The notes below the pieces were generated by a model, which did no database searches, was not told where the DNA came from, and saw only the letters and a program-made list of their open reading frames with translations. Positions 24,015-31,581 of a stretch of 34,417 nt of DNA are shown one piece after another. Positions within the stretch are counted from its first letter, which is position 1. The number at the start of each line of letters is the position of its first letter. The position numbers and the translations under genes were made by a program. The DNA is taken from contig NZ_VMNX01000089.1 in the NCBI RefSeq assembly GCF_009377235.1, forward strand, positions 1 through 34,417, written 5' to 3'. The DNA comes from Streptomyces acidicola (lineage in GTDB: Bacteria > Actinomycetota > Actinomycetes > Streptomycetales > Streptomycetaceae).

Positions 24015-25307
24015 TCACACACCCGCGGGCTGCGGCACCGGAGTCGCCAGCCGGCCCGTACGGTGCAGGCCGTACAGGGCGGCCGCGCAGGCGGCGCCCA
24101 GCGCGCACAGCGAGATCCAGGGCAGCGCGGGCATCCCCGCCTCGCGGGCGGCATCGAGGGCAGCGCCGGTCAGCAGGTTCCCGAGCGTGATGCCGATCCC
24201 GCAGATCGTGTTGTAGAGCCCGTAGTGCGTGGCGACCAGACGGTCACCGGAGAGCCGGACGATCGTCTCCATCTCGAAGGGGTACGCGATCATCGTGCCG
24301 ACCGCCAGCAGCAGCGCGGCGAGCGTGGGCGGCACCGCGGCCAGCAGCCACAGCCCCACGCCGGACTCCGGGACGGGCACGGCGGTGGCCGCCAGCAGCG
24401 GCACGAACGCCAGGCCCATCACGGCCAGCCCCCGGGTCAGCGACTGACCCGGCTCGTACCGGGCCTTGCACCAGGCCGTCACCCTCGTCTGGCCGAGGAT
24501 CGTGCTCAGCCCGGAGACCGCGAACAGCACCGCCACCGCCGCCGTACCGAACTCGCCGTCGCCGCCGAGCCGGCGCACCTCCAGCGGCAGCGACAGATAG
24601 ACCTGGAACGTGAGGACGTACGAGCCGATCATGGCGCCGGAGAAGAGCAGGAACGGCCGGTTGGCGAGGATGCCCCGCCACTGGGCGAGCACGCTCTCGC
24701 GGCCCTCCTCGGCCGGCTCCTCGCGGTCCTGAGCCCTGCGGGTCGGCAGGGCACGGATCTGCACGACCGACAGCAGTGCGAAGATCCCGGCCGACACCAG
24801 ACAGGTGATCCGGAAGTCCACCCCGGTCAGCACCATGCCCACGAGGGGGCCGAGGAGGATACCCGCCTGATAGAAGACGTTGAACAGGGCGAACGCCTCG
24901 ACCCTGCGCTCCCCCGCGTCCGCCGCGAGATAGGCGCGTACCGCCGGGTTGAACAGCGCGCCCGCGAGACCGGTCGCGGCCGACGCCACGATCAGCGCGG
25001 CCAGCGAGTCCACCAGCCCGAGCGTCGCGAAGCCCACCGTGCGCAGCACGCATCCGGCGACGATCAGCGGCTTGTAGCCGAACCGGTCGGCCAGTGTCCC
25101 GCCGACGAGGAACATGCCCTGCTGGCTGAAGTTCCGTACGCCCAGGACGAGTCCGACGAGCCAGCCGGCCAGACCGAGCGTTCCGGACAGGTGGGCGGCC
25201 AGGTACGGCATCAGCATGTAGAAGCCGAGGTTGATGGTGAACTGGTTCACCATCAGCAGCTGGACGCTGCGCTCGTACGACCGCAGCTGTGCGAAAGTCC
25301 CCTTCAC
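24015..25307 (-). CDS. MFS transporter, likely exporter
   Basis: The 430-residue protein has about twelve hydrophobic helices. The loop 2-3 signature GGTLADRFGYKPLIVAG is the classic MFS G-x-x-x-D-R-x-G-R/Y-K/R motif, and the NPAVRAYLAADAG region after helix 4 fits multidrug-type facilitators. The central loop (about 183-205) is rich in charged residues (RRAQDREEPAEEGRESV). The start is a GTG whose first bases overlap the stop of the upstream PLP enzyme (GTGA), so both are made together. The exporter may therefore move the product of that enzyme, an amino-acid-like compound; this is inference. Confidence 0.92.
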   Translation of the reverse strand: MKGTFAQLRSYERSVQLLMVNQFTINLGFYMLMPYLAAHLSGTLGLAGWLVGLVLGVRNFSQQGMFLVGGTLADRFGYKPLIVAGCVLRTVGFATLGLVDSLAALIVASAATGLAGALFNPAVRAYLAADAGERRVEAFALFNVFYQAGILLGPLVGMVLTGVDFRITCLVSAGIFALLSVVQIRALPTRRAQDREEPAEEGRESVLAQWRGILANRPFLLFSGAMIGSYVLTFQVYLSLPLEVRRLGGDGEFGTAAVAVLFAVSGLSTILGQTRVTAWCKARYEPGQSLTRGLAVMGLAFVPLLAATAVPVPESGVGLWLLAAVPPTLAALLLAVGTMIAYPFEMETIVRLSGDRLVATHYGLYNTICGIGITLGNLLTGAALDAAREAGMPALPWISLCALGAACAAALYGLHRTGRLATPVPQPAGV

Positions 25308-26494
25308 TTGCCCTCCTCCTCCGAGGGCGTGCGCAGGACGAGCGGGTCGACGACGTCGGTGCACCGGGTCCAGCGGGCGACCTCCCTCTCGTCGGCGCGG
25401 CCGATGAGCTCCGGCTCCGGGGGCGGCGGCACATCGAGGAGCCCGTGCCGGGCGCAGTACTCGTCGTCGTACACCGTGCCGAGGTAGCGCTGCGGCCCGT
25501 CGGGGAAGATCGCCGCGATCCGCGCGTCGGCGGGCATGGTACGGGCCAGCCAGCCCGCCACGAGGGCCACGGCACCCACGCTCCAGCCGCCGGTGGCGTA
25601 GTGCGAGGCCGCCAGCTTCCGGCAGGCCCACACCGCCTCGTGCGGGGCGACCCAGTGGACCTCGCTGAAGTAGTCGTACGCCACGTTGCGCGGATAGATG
25701 CTGGAGCCGAGGCCACGCATCACCCTGGTCCGGGCGGGCTGGCCGAAGATGGTCGAGCCGATGGTGTCGACGCCGACGATCGTGATCTCCGGGTAGAGCT
25801 GGCGCAGCACGCGGCCGATGCCCGCGGAGTGCCCGCCGGTGCCCACGCTGCACACGAGGACGTCGATGTGCCCCAGCTCGGAGGCGAGTTCGAGGGCCAG
25901 CGGGGTGTACGCGGCGGTGTTATCGGGGTTGTTGTACTGGTCGGGGCACCAGGAACCCGGGTGCTCCTTCAGCAGTTCGACGACCCGGTCACGCCTGGCC
26001 TGCTGCCAGCCGCCCGTGGGGTGGGGATCGTCGACGATGTCGACATGGGCGCCGTAGACACTGAGCAGCCGGGTCATGGACGGCTCCAGACCGGGGTCGG
26101 TGACCAGGGTGACGGGGTGGCCGTGCACCAGTCCGGCCAGGGCGAGGCCCAGGCCGAGGGTGCCGCTGGTGGACTCGATGATCCGTCCACCGGGGCGCAG
26201 GTCCCCGCGGGCGCGGGCCCGTTCGACCATGTACAGACCGGGCCGGTCCTTGATGCCTCCCGGGTTGAAGCCCTCCAGCTTCGCCCAGAAGCCGCGGCCG
26301 GCCGGGGCCAGAGGCTCCGACACGCGCAGCAACGGGGTGCCCCCGACCAGCGTCGACAGGGCGGAACGGCTGGGCGTGACAGGGGTGTTCGTGGTCGTGG
26401 TCGCAGTGGCGGCGGTGTTCGTGTCGATGGTCGTGCCGGCCTTCATGGTCGTGCTGTTGTTCATGGTCGTGCTTGCGCTCGTCAGTGACTGCAT
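25304..26494 (-). CDS. Cysteine synthase-like PLP enzyme (fold type II)
   Basis: The 396-residue product has the fold II core: LVGGTPLLRVSEPLAP, PLP lysine in GGIKDRPGLYMVERA, phosphate/substrate loop ESTSGTLGLGLALAG (in place of the usual TSGNTG), and the C-terminal VCSVGTGGHSAGIGRVL glycine loop. Relatives make cysteine, cystathionine or 2,3-diaminopropionate precursors; the altered Asn-to-Leu substrate loop suggests a substrate other than O-acetylserine. Before the core lies a Thr-rich, low-complexity stretch of about 40 residues that includes a hexapeptide [S/G]TT[M/I]xx repeated three times, each copy except the last with its own Met, so the true start could be at 26494 or slightly later. 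It is coupled to the MFS gene. Confidence 0.88.
   Translation of the reverse strand: MQSLTSASTTMNNSTTMKAGTTIDTNTAATATTTTNTPVTPSRSALSTLVGGTPLLRVSEPLAPAGRGFWAKLEGFNPGGIKDRPGLYMVERARARGDLRPGGRIIESTSGTLGLGLALAGLVHGHPVTLVTDPGLEPSMTRLLSVYGAHVDIVDDPHPTGGWQQARRDRVVELLKEHPGSWCPDQYNNPDNTAAYTPLALELASELGHIDVLVCSVGTGGHSAGIGRVLRQLYPEITIVGVDTIGSTIFGQPARTRVMRGLGSSIYPRNVAYDYFSEVHWVAPHEAVWACRKLAASHYATGGWSVGAVALVAGWLARTMPADARIAAIFPDGPQRYLGTVYDDEYCARHGLLDVPPPPEPELIGRADEREVARWTRCTDVVDPLVLRTPSEEEGK
26427..26480. repeat. Three 18-bp tandem repeats in the 5' end of the PLP enzyme gene
   Basis: ATGGTCGTGC recurs at 26427, 26445 and 26463, exactly 18 bases apart, with looser similarity in between. On the coding strand it encodes three copies of [S/G]TT[M/I]xx. 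Confidence 0.75.
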
Positions 26495-26556
26495 GTCCGT
26501 TCGCTCTCGCTCGATGAATGCGTGCGCGTGCTCATCTCGCGCCACGGCCTCGGGGG

Positions 26557-26579
26557 GGGCAGGTCGGTCGGTCCTGCCC
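26557..26579 (-). terminator. Hairpin GGGCAGG-N9-CCTGCCC in the leader of the PLP enzyme gene
   Basis: A perfect 7-bp stem next to a run of eight G lies about 60 bases upstream of the PLP enzyme start and 50 bases after the end of the preceding small gene on the same strand. It may terminate the small gene or act as an attenuator for the PLP-MFS pair. Confidence 0.4.
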
Positions 26580-26628
26580 GTCGGCCGGTGGGCGCGGCAG
26601 CCGGTGCGGTCGGCTGCGGGCGAGAGGT

Positions 26629-27063
26629 CTAGATCCGCCAGCGTGAGGTGCGAACGAGGGCTGTCCGTCCCGTACGTGCTCGTCGGCGTCCACAGAGCCG
26701 ACACGGACGACGCCTCACGGTCGTGAGAACACCGGTGAGCGGCACCGCCCCCGCGGCGGCGGGTGGTTGCTCGGCCGCGGCGGCGGTGGTCGTACGGAGG
26801 GCTCCATCCGCCGCGCATTTGTCGACGCCGTGATGGCGATGGGGGCCATGGGGTGCCTCATCGCCCGCCACGGTGACGGTGGTTGGGGGGACGATGGGCG
26901 TGGACGTCGGCACGGCGGCACGCGCCGGCGCCTGCGCGTCGGACGGGCCGTGCACGAGAGCGCACAGGCCGATCACCGCGAGCAGGCAGCCACGCACGAG
27001 AGCCATCAGCCGGCACACCCGGCGCGATGCGGTCGGGGTTCCGAGTGTGATGCGTGCGGGCAT
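26629..27063 (-). CDS. Small exported or membrane protein of unknown function
   Basis: About 144 residues from the ATG at 27063, or 125 from 27006; neither has a clear ribosome binding site. A basic n-region (TASRRVCRLMALVRG) is followed by a hydrophobic helix (CLLAVIGLCALVHG), a Pro/Thr-rich stretch, a His/Cys cluster HGPHRHHGVDKCAADG and a basic C-terminus ending GRTALVRTSRWRI, an ending I associate with small actinobacterial membrane proteins (possibly DUF6153-like). The arrangement, and the block H-x(2-3)-V-[DE]-x-C-A-A-x-G, recur in the next gene upstream, so the two look like paralogues. Function unknown. Confidence 0.5.
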   Translation of the reverse strand: MPARITLGTPTASRRVCRLMALVRGCLLAVIGLCALVHGPSDAQAPARAAVPTSTPIVPPTTVTVAGDEAPHGPHRHHGVDKCAADGALRTTTAAAAEQPPAAAGAVPLTGVLTTVRRRPCRLCGRRRARTGRTALVRTSRWRI

Positions 27064-27309
27064 GCGGGTGAGGGGCGGCAACAGGTCCTCCGGGCACCCG
27101 CGCTCTCGGGCACCACGGCGGAAGCCATGGCGCGCGGACGCAGCGGGCATGAGTCGGGGGTGTAGGGCGAACGGTCCTGCTGTCCGTCGGACGCGGGCTC
27201 GGACCAGGGCTCGGGCTCGGCTCAAACCGGGATCAAACCCGGGAGTCGGCCCCGGAAACTGGCCCCGAAGGCGGGACGGAACAGCCGGAGAGGAGGAGTT
27301 CGCCGGGTT
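27064..27309. other. Gap between two small paralogue-like genes
   Basis: The 246 bases contain repeated GGGCTCGG words near 27195-27221 and a weak CCGGG-ATCAAA-CCCGG stem at 27227-27242 that could terminate the upstream small gene. An in-frame extension of the downstream gene to a TTG at 27225 is possible but looks non-coding. Confidence 0.4.
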
Positions 27310-27762
27310 CTAGACCTGCTGAACGACCGCTGCTCTGAGGCTTCCTGACGACGAGACGGAGAGTTCCGGCTCGTTGAGGCTCCGGCGTGCCGTGGCCCGC
27401 CGAGGGCCGACCGGTTCGCCAACCGACACTGCAAAGCACGGCTGTGCGAGGGCCGGACCCTGGTACGCCTGTCCGGCGGCGCAGTGCTCGACCGGATGCG
27501 ATGGAGTGTGGTCGCGGTGGCGTTCGTCCTTCGCGGTGGGAGGCATCGAGCCGTGTGCGTCCGTCGCGCCGTGGCCCTTCTCGGCCGGTCCGGCGGCAGG
27601 CGCGTCCGCGCTGGTCACCAGCTGTCCCGCGACGCCGTCGGGGCTCGCTCCGTGCGTGAGGACGACGCCCAGCAGCAGCGCAGCGAGAGCCAGCAGACGC
27701 AACAGCGGACCCGCACCGGAGCAGGCCCGCGCCATGCGCAGGGGTAACCAAGCCGTAACCAC
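27310..27762 (-). CDS. Small exported or membrane protein, paralogue-like to neighbour
   Basis: The 150-residue product starts at a GTG (27762) nine bases after TAGGA, better supported than the internal ATG at 27735. A basic start and hydrophobic helix (LLRLLALAALLLGVVLTHG) are followed by a His-rich region (KGHGATDAHG, KDERHRDHTPSHPVEHCAAGQ) and a C-terminal tail ending SGSLRAAVVQQV. The HPVEHCAAG block parallels HGVDKCAADG of the downstream small gene. His and Cys content suggests possible metal binding, as inference only. It is the first gene of a minus-strand series that ends with the PLP enzyme and MFS exporter, though a 246-base gap separates it from the next gene. Confidence 0.55.
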   Translation of the reverse strand: MVTAWLPLRMARACSGAGPLLRLLALAALLLGVVLTHGASPDGVAGQLVTSADAPAAGPAEKGHGATDAHGSMPPTAKDERHRDHTPSHPVEHCAAGQAYQGPALAQPCFAVSVGEPVGPRRATARRSLNEPELSVSSSGSLRAAVVQQV

Positions 27763-27979
27763 GCTGTGATCCTAACCGGCCCACGGATGCAGATCCGCCC
27801 ACGCCTGGAAAGATCGCGGCAACAAGCCACGCACATGACCGATTTGCTTCGGCGAGCACTCGCGCGTGGCTGGGCAGCGTCGTTCTGGGCGCACACACGA
27901 CAGGCGAGGACCGGCCCGGCCGGAACCCCGCGGTTCGGCGCGCGGACCGGGCGCGGGTCGGGCGCGGGTCGGGCGCTCG

Positions 27980-27993
27980 GATCGGCGCCGATC
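27980..27993. repeat. 14-bp perfect palindrome GATCGGCGCCGATC
   Basis: The palindrome lies five bases after the end of the Rv1733c-like gene (minus strand). With no loop it is a poor hairpin, so it may be part of a terminator or a protein site. The flank holds two copies of GGGCGCGGGTC-like sequence. Confidence 0.45.
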
Positions 27994-27997
27994 GATG

Positions 27998-28609
27998 TCA
28001 CCCCGTCGTCCGCCCCCACCGGGTGTCCATGCGGCGCCACTCCTCGTCCCACTGCGCCATGCGCCGCCGGTCCAGCCGCTCGCGTACGCCGTACGCACAG
28101 GCCCATACCGCCCCGCCCGAGAAGGCCGCGGCCATCGTGCCCAGCATGGCCGCCTCCACCTGAGCCTCGGCGGGTGCCGGCGGCCGCGCCGTCAGGACGC
28201 CCTGCCGGTCGGTCCAGACGGTGACGTGGGACCCGGGCCGAGTGTCGGGCGCCGCCTGGGTGCGACCCGTGTGCTCCACGCCGCCCGTCGCCCTCCAGCG
28301 GACGGTGACCCAGGCCAGGTCGTCGTCCGCCAGGCGCCGGGACGCCGCGCCCTTGGCGTCGACGGCGCTCCTGGCGTTCTCGACAACCGTGGCCGCAACC
28401 GCATGGCGTTCGGCCCGCTGCCCTTCGAAGGCCTGGCCCGCGGCCTCAGCAGCCGTCACCCCGACCAGGGCACCGCCGACCACGCCCAGCACCCAGGCCA
28501 CCAGCAGCACCCACGCCTCCACGAGGTCGCTGCCTCGTCTCAGCGGGCTGCGGCGCCATCGCCACAGTCCCGCGCGGGTGAGGGTTCTCTTTCCCTGCGT
28601 CTGCGACAT
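27998..28609 (-). CDS. Rv1733c-like membrane protein
   Basis: The 203-residue product has two membrane helices, at about 32-54 (EAWVLLVAWVLGVVGGALVGVTAA) and about 153-173 (AAMLGTMAAAFSGGAVWACAYGV). Between them lies an extracytoplasmic domain with WVTVRWRATGGVEHTGRTQAAPDTRPGSHVTVWTDRQG. This W-T-A-P-x-x-x-x-G-x-x-V-x-V-W-x-D pattern is the hallmark of the Rv1733c family found across actinobacteria. The ATG at 28609 follows AGGGGG. Function is unknown; in mycobacteria the namesake is associated with dormancy, which need not apply here. It lies downstream of the subtilisin gene on the same strand, with a likely terminator between. Confidence 0.85.
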   Translation of the reverse strand: MSQTQGKRTLTRAGLWRWRRSPLRRGSDLVEAWVLLVAWVLGVVGGALVGVTAAEAAGQAFEGQRAERHAVAATVVENARSAVDAKGAASRRLADDDLAWVTVRWRATGGVEHTGRTQAAPDTRPGSHVTVWTDRQGVLTARPPAPAEAQVEAAMLGTMAAAFSGGAVWACAYGVRERLDRRRMAQWDEEWRRMDTRWGRTTG

Positions 28610-28758
28610 CGGCCGACACCCCCTACGAGCACCAACCGCGACCCACTTTCCCGCCACCCGCCTTCCAGTGTGCGCCGCCCGCGGTCACCGCGCTTCCGAG
28701 CCCCGACGCCGACTCCGTGCCGCGACGGCCCGGTCACCGTGAGCGGCCGATTCGAGCG

Positions 28759-28797
28759 GCCCGCACGCCCGTTGAAGGCCGCGGGGGCCGTGCGGGC
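28759..28797 (-). terminator. Possible terminator after the subtilisin gene
   Basis: GCCCGCACG and CGTGCGGGC form a 9-bp inverted repeat with a 21-base GC-rich loop, about 90 bases beyond the protease stop. The rest of this 279-base gap (28610-28888) holds TATGTG repeats near 28850-28880 and nothing else I can name. Confidence 0.4.
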
Positions 28798-28888
28798 AGT
28801 GCGGGCAGTCCGGCCGTGCGGACCGGCAAGGTCGCGGTCCAATGTGTGTTCTATGTGCGCCCTATGTGTGTCCGATGTGTCTACGGCC

Positions 28889-30388
28889 TCAGAAGTGCTG
28901 GCGAGCGTAGGCGAGCGCGGCGCTGACGTTGATCAGCCCGGGCCCGGTGGCCGCGTCGAAACCGGGCCCGGCCTGGTTGCCGAACCGAGGGTGTCCGTGG
29001 CCGACGGTGACGTCGGTGGCGGTGGCGGCCAGGGCCTCGGCCACCTGCCCGGGCGTCAGACGGGGCTGTGCTCCCAGAAGGACCGCTGCCGCTCCGGCGA
29101 CCTGTGGGGCAGCCGCCGATGTTCCGGAGAACAGCGCCCACCCGTCGTCCGGCCGGGTACCGTCGCCGGGGTCCGGCACCAGGCCGTCACCCGCCTGGCT
29201 CTCCTCGATGTCGATCTCACAGCCGGGCGGAACGGGCAGCATCAGGTACTGCGCCCGCGGCAGTTTGCCGACCAGTCCGCAGACCGTGGGCACCGTGACG
29301 TTCTGGAACCAGGGGCTGACGTAGCCGCTGGCGTAGTCCGAAGCCTGCAGGTCGAGGCCGGGACCGGCGAAGACGCCACCGGCCGCGATGACACCCGGCA
29401 CCTGCGCCTCGATACTGAACTGGCCGTTGCCGGCGGAGAAGACGACCGTGATGTTCCGCTCGACGGCGTCGCGGATCTCCAGGGCCCATACGCGGGCAGC
29501 CGCAGGCGGCGGTCCGGGCGGCGGGTACGGATCGTCGCCGCCCCAGGAGTTGGTCATCACCCCGGGGCTGTCGCTGTCGGCCAGCAGGTCGCTCTTGGCC
29601 CTGACGAAGGCGGCGACGGCGCTGGTCAGCAGCCCGTTGCTGTTGCTGGCGCGGTAGGGCCGCAAGGTCGCGCCGGGCGCCACGGCGAAGATGTTCGCCG
29701 ACTCACCGGTGCCGTGGCCGACGGGATCCTCAGCCGGATTGGTGCCCGGTTCGAGCACGACGGCAGGCCGGATGTCATAGCCGTGCAGGGTGAAGTAGGG
29801 GTGTGCGAACTGACCGGTGTCGGTCATGGCGACCGGCACACCACTGCCCACCTGACCGTCGTGGTGCGCGGCGGTCGCCCCGACCAGCATGGCCACGTCT
29901 CCGGGCAGCCGCAGGTGGAACTTGGCCACGCTGGGCGGCTGCGGGGGCGGGAACAAGCGGTGCGGTGCGCGCGGTTGCTCCAGGACCACCGCGTCGATGG
30001 CGTCGGCCCCCGGTACGGCGCCCACGGCGCGGTCCTCGGGCTGGCCCTCGCCGACGATGTCCAGGTGGGTGACGTAGCGGACCCTGCCGGACTCGACCTG
30101 CTGCAGGGCGTCGTAGGACTCGATCCGGCCGCCCGTCAGCTCCTCGAACGCCTGGGGCGGTCCGCTGACGGTCAGGCCCATCTCGCTCTCGGCCGTCACG
30201 GTCAGCCCCGCCGCCTCCGCAGTCCCACGGGCGGAGTTCCGGGTGCTCTGGTCGGCCTGGAAGGGGACGGCGGACTCGAAGGTACCGGCTTCGGCCATCA
30301 GCGCTCCCTCGCGGGAACGGGCCGATATGTAGCCGAAGACCGTCGACGGAGGCGGCTGATTGTTCTGCGTGAAGGGTGGCAGGGTCAT
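28889..30388 (-). CDS. S8 subtilisin-like protease without a signal peptide
   Basis: The 499-residue product has the subtilisin triad as Asp190 in VAMTDTGQF, His225 in GHGTGESANI and Ser424 in FSGTSAAAPQ, with oxyanion Asn321 in FSAGNGQ. The N-terminus (MTLPPFTQNNQPPPSTVFG) is polar, with no signal peptide or membrane helix, so the enzyme appears cytoplasmic or exported by an unusual route. Residues about 45-110 look like a propeptide domain: SARGTAEAAGLTVTAESEMGLTVSGPPQAFEELTG resembles pro-kumamolisin or I9 prodomains. An insert with a run of prolines (YPPPGPPP, about 288-295) sits in the catalytic domain. A small protein gene 50 bases upstream, on the same strand, resembles this prodomain. 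Its target is unknown. Confidence 0.9.
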   Translation of the reverse strand: MTLPPFTQNNQPPPSTVFGYISARSREGALMAEAGTFESAVPFQADQSTRNSARGTAEAAGLTVTAESEMGLTVSGPPQAFEELTGGRIESYDALQQVESGRVRYVTHLDIVGEGQPEDRAVGAVPGADAIDAVVLEQPRAPHRLFPPPQPPSVAKFHLRLPGDVAMLVGATAAHHDGQVGSGVPVAMTDTGQFAHPYFTLHGYDIRPAVVLEPGTNPAEDPVGHGTGESANIFAVAPGATLRPYRASNSNGLLTSAVAAFVRAKSDLLADSDSPGVMTNSWGGDDPYPPPGPPPAAARVWALEIRDAVERNITVVFSAGNGQFSIEAQVPGVIAAGGVFAGPGLDLQASDYASGYVSPWFQNVTVPTVCGLVGKLPRAQYLMLPVPPGCEIDIEESQAGDGLVPDPGDGTRPDDGWALFSGTSAAAPQVAGAAAVLLGAQPRLTPGQVAEALAATATDVTVGHGHPRFGNQAGPGFDAATGPGLINVSAALAYARQHF

Positions 30389-30438
30389 GCTTCCTCCCGA
30401 TGGCTGCCGGGCGGGCGGCCGCCCGGTGGATCAACGGA

Positions 30439-30747
30439 TCAGTGGCCGGGAGAGTGCAGGGAAGGCGGCGCGACGACCGTGACGCTCCGCACGACGGTGC
30501 GCAGCTCCGGCGGCACGGGCAGTGTCTGCGGCCTGGACCAGTCGGACGCCCGGGCGCCGAACGCGTCCAGCAGCCGCTGCCACTCAGCTGTGAGCAGTGC
30601 CCCCGCCGCCATGGGCAGCACGCGAATGCCGCGCTCGGCACACCACCCGGTCAGGAGGTCGGCCGATGCGTCGTCCCGCAACTCGGCAACGGCCTCGACG
30701 ACCTCATCACCTGGCCCCTGACCAGGCACATCGCTTGAGTGGCACAT
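30439..30747 (-). CDS. Small protein resembling the prodomain of the adjacent subtilisin
   Basis: The 102-residue product starts at an ATG seven bases after GGGGAGG and is clearly a gene. The stretch WCAERGIRVLPMAAGALLTAEWQRLLDAFG (about 35-64) follows the same pattern as AEAAGLTVTAESEMGLTVSGPPQAFEELTG in the protease N-terminus, and both continue to a strand ending in VTVVAP or VTHLDIVG. I therefore infer a stand-alone prodomain-like protein that could fold, inhibit or deliver the protease. No known family was recognised with confidence. It is co-directional with the protease and 50 bases from it, so the two are probably one operon. Confidence 0.72.
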   Translation of the reverse strand: MCHSSDVPGQGPGDEVVEAVAELRDDASADLLTGWCAERGIRVLPMAAGALLTAEWQRLLDAFGARASDWSRPQTLPVPPELRTVVRSVTVVAPPSLHSPGH

Positions 30748-30772
30748 GCGTGGACCTCCCCGCGGTCTCCCA

Positions 30773-30832
30773 CACCCGAGCCTCCCATTCGGGTGACGGG
30801 CACCGCGACGGCGACTACTCCAAACGGGTGAC
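30773..30832. promoter_or_regulatory. CGGGTGAC half-sites upstream of the protease operon
   Basis: CACCCGA (30773-30779) and TCGGGTG (30789-30795) form a perfect 7-bp inverted repeat with a 9-base spacer. A second CGGGTGAC lies at 30825-30832, repeating 30790-30797. They could be operator half-sites for the small protein/protease operon, or the inverted pair could be a terminator for the GtrA gene. Confidence 0.35.
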
Positions 30833-30904
30833 CCTCAGGTCGGCGTGCCGCCGGACCCGCGCAGGTCGGTCGGGCCGTTGCCTCGACGGGCCACCCGGCC
30901 GCCC

Positions 30905-31381
30905 TCACCTCGACGGGCCGCCCCGACTGGCCCCGGCGGCCTCGGCGCCGCGCAGCATGATCGTCCGGGACACCGCGAACGTCACCGGAATCGCCGCTCC
31001 GGAGGCGAGCAGCGGGGCGAGCCGACTGCCGGCGTGCAGGACGCCGACGATCACGTACATGCCTGCCGTCGTGATCAGGAAGCTGGTGGCATTGGTCAGG
31101 GGGAACAGCAGGAATTTCCGCCAGGTCGGGCGCGTGCGGTAGGTGAACCGCGCGTTCAGGAAAAACGATCCCGTCATGCTCAGGGCGAAGGCGAGAAGGT
31201 GGGCCGCGAGATAGGGCAGGCGTATGAGGAACAGCAAGTAAAGGCCGTAATAGGTCGCGGTGTTGACCACACCGACCAGGGCGAAGGCAAGGATCTGGCC
31301 CGAGATGGGCCGCGTCGGTGCGGGGCGGGCCGGTGCGGGCCGGGTTTCGGGAGTATCTGCCGTGTGTGTGGCCGTGCGCAT
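30905..31381 (-). CDS. GtrA-family membrane protein
   Basis: The 158-residue product has four hydrophobic helices with the family opening GQILAFALVGVVNTATYYGLYLLFL and the conserved FFLNARFTYR after helix 2. GtrA proteins are thought to help flip polyprenyl-linked sugars or assist glycosylation of cell-surface polymers. Here no glycosyltransferase lies next to it. The ATG at 31381 follows GAGGAG, at a rather long distance. The reading frame stays open up to a GTG at 31519 that lies at an inverted repeat shared with the Rieske gene, so a longer leaderless product with a 46-residue N-terminal extension cannot be excluded. Confidence 0.85.
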   Translation of the reverse strand: MRTATHTADTPETRPAPARPAPTRPISGQILAFALVGVVNTATYYGLYLLFLIRLPYLAAHLLAFALSMTGSFFLNARFTYRTRPTWRKFLLFPLTNATSFLITTAGMYVIVGVLHAGSRLAPLLASGAAIPVTFAVSRTIMLRGAEAAGASRGGPSR

Positions 31382-31504
31382 CAGCGCGTGAGACTCCTCG
31401 TCGTGCTGCACGGCCTGCGGCCCTCCGTTTGTTCCCCGTTGGTCGCCTTCCACCAGGAAGTGCGGGCGCCCCCTCACCTCGTAGCAGATCCGGCCGGTGT
31501 ACTC

Positions 31505-31579
31505 CCCGATGCTAACCACCTCGCACTCCGAGCCGAACGCGTCCGAAGACCGGTACTCGACAAGGTCGTTAGCATCGGG
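31505..31579. promoter_or_regulatory. 19-bp inverted repeat between divergent GtrA and Rieske genes
   Basis: The right arm CAAGGTCGTTAGCATCGGG (31561-31579) matches the reverse complement of the left arm (31505-31523, CGAGGTGGTTAGCATCGGG) at 17 of 19 positions, including a perfect 12-base GTTAGCATCGGG. The arms are 37 bases apart. Each contains TAGCAT, which fits a -10 hexamer (TAnnnT). On the plus strand that box ends six bases before the Rieske ATG, so that message would be leaderless. Either two matched divergent promoters or a two-site operator. Confidence 0.6.
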
Positions 31580-31581
31580 AC

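Noticed and set aside
27866..30721. A 951-codon plus-strand open frame
   Set aside because: It is antisense to the Rv1733c-like and subtilisin genes and shows no domain; long antisense frames are expected at this GC content.
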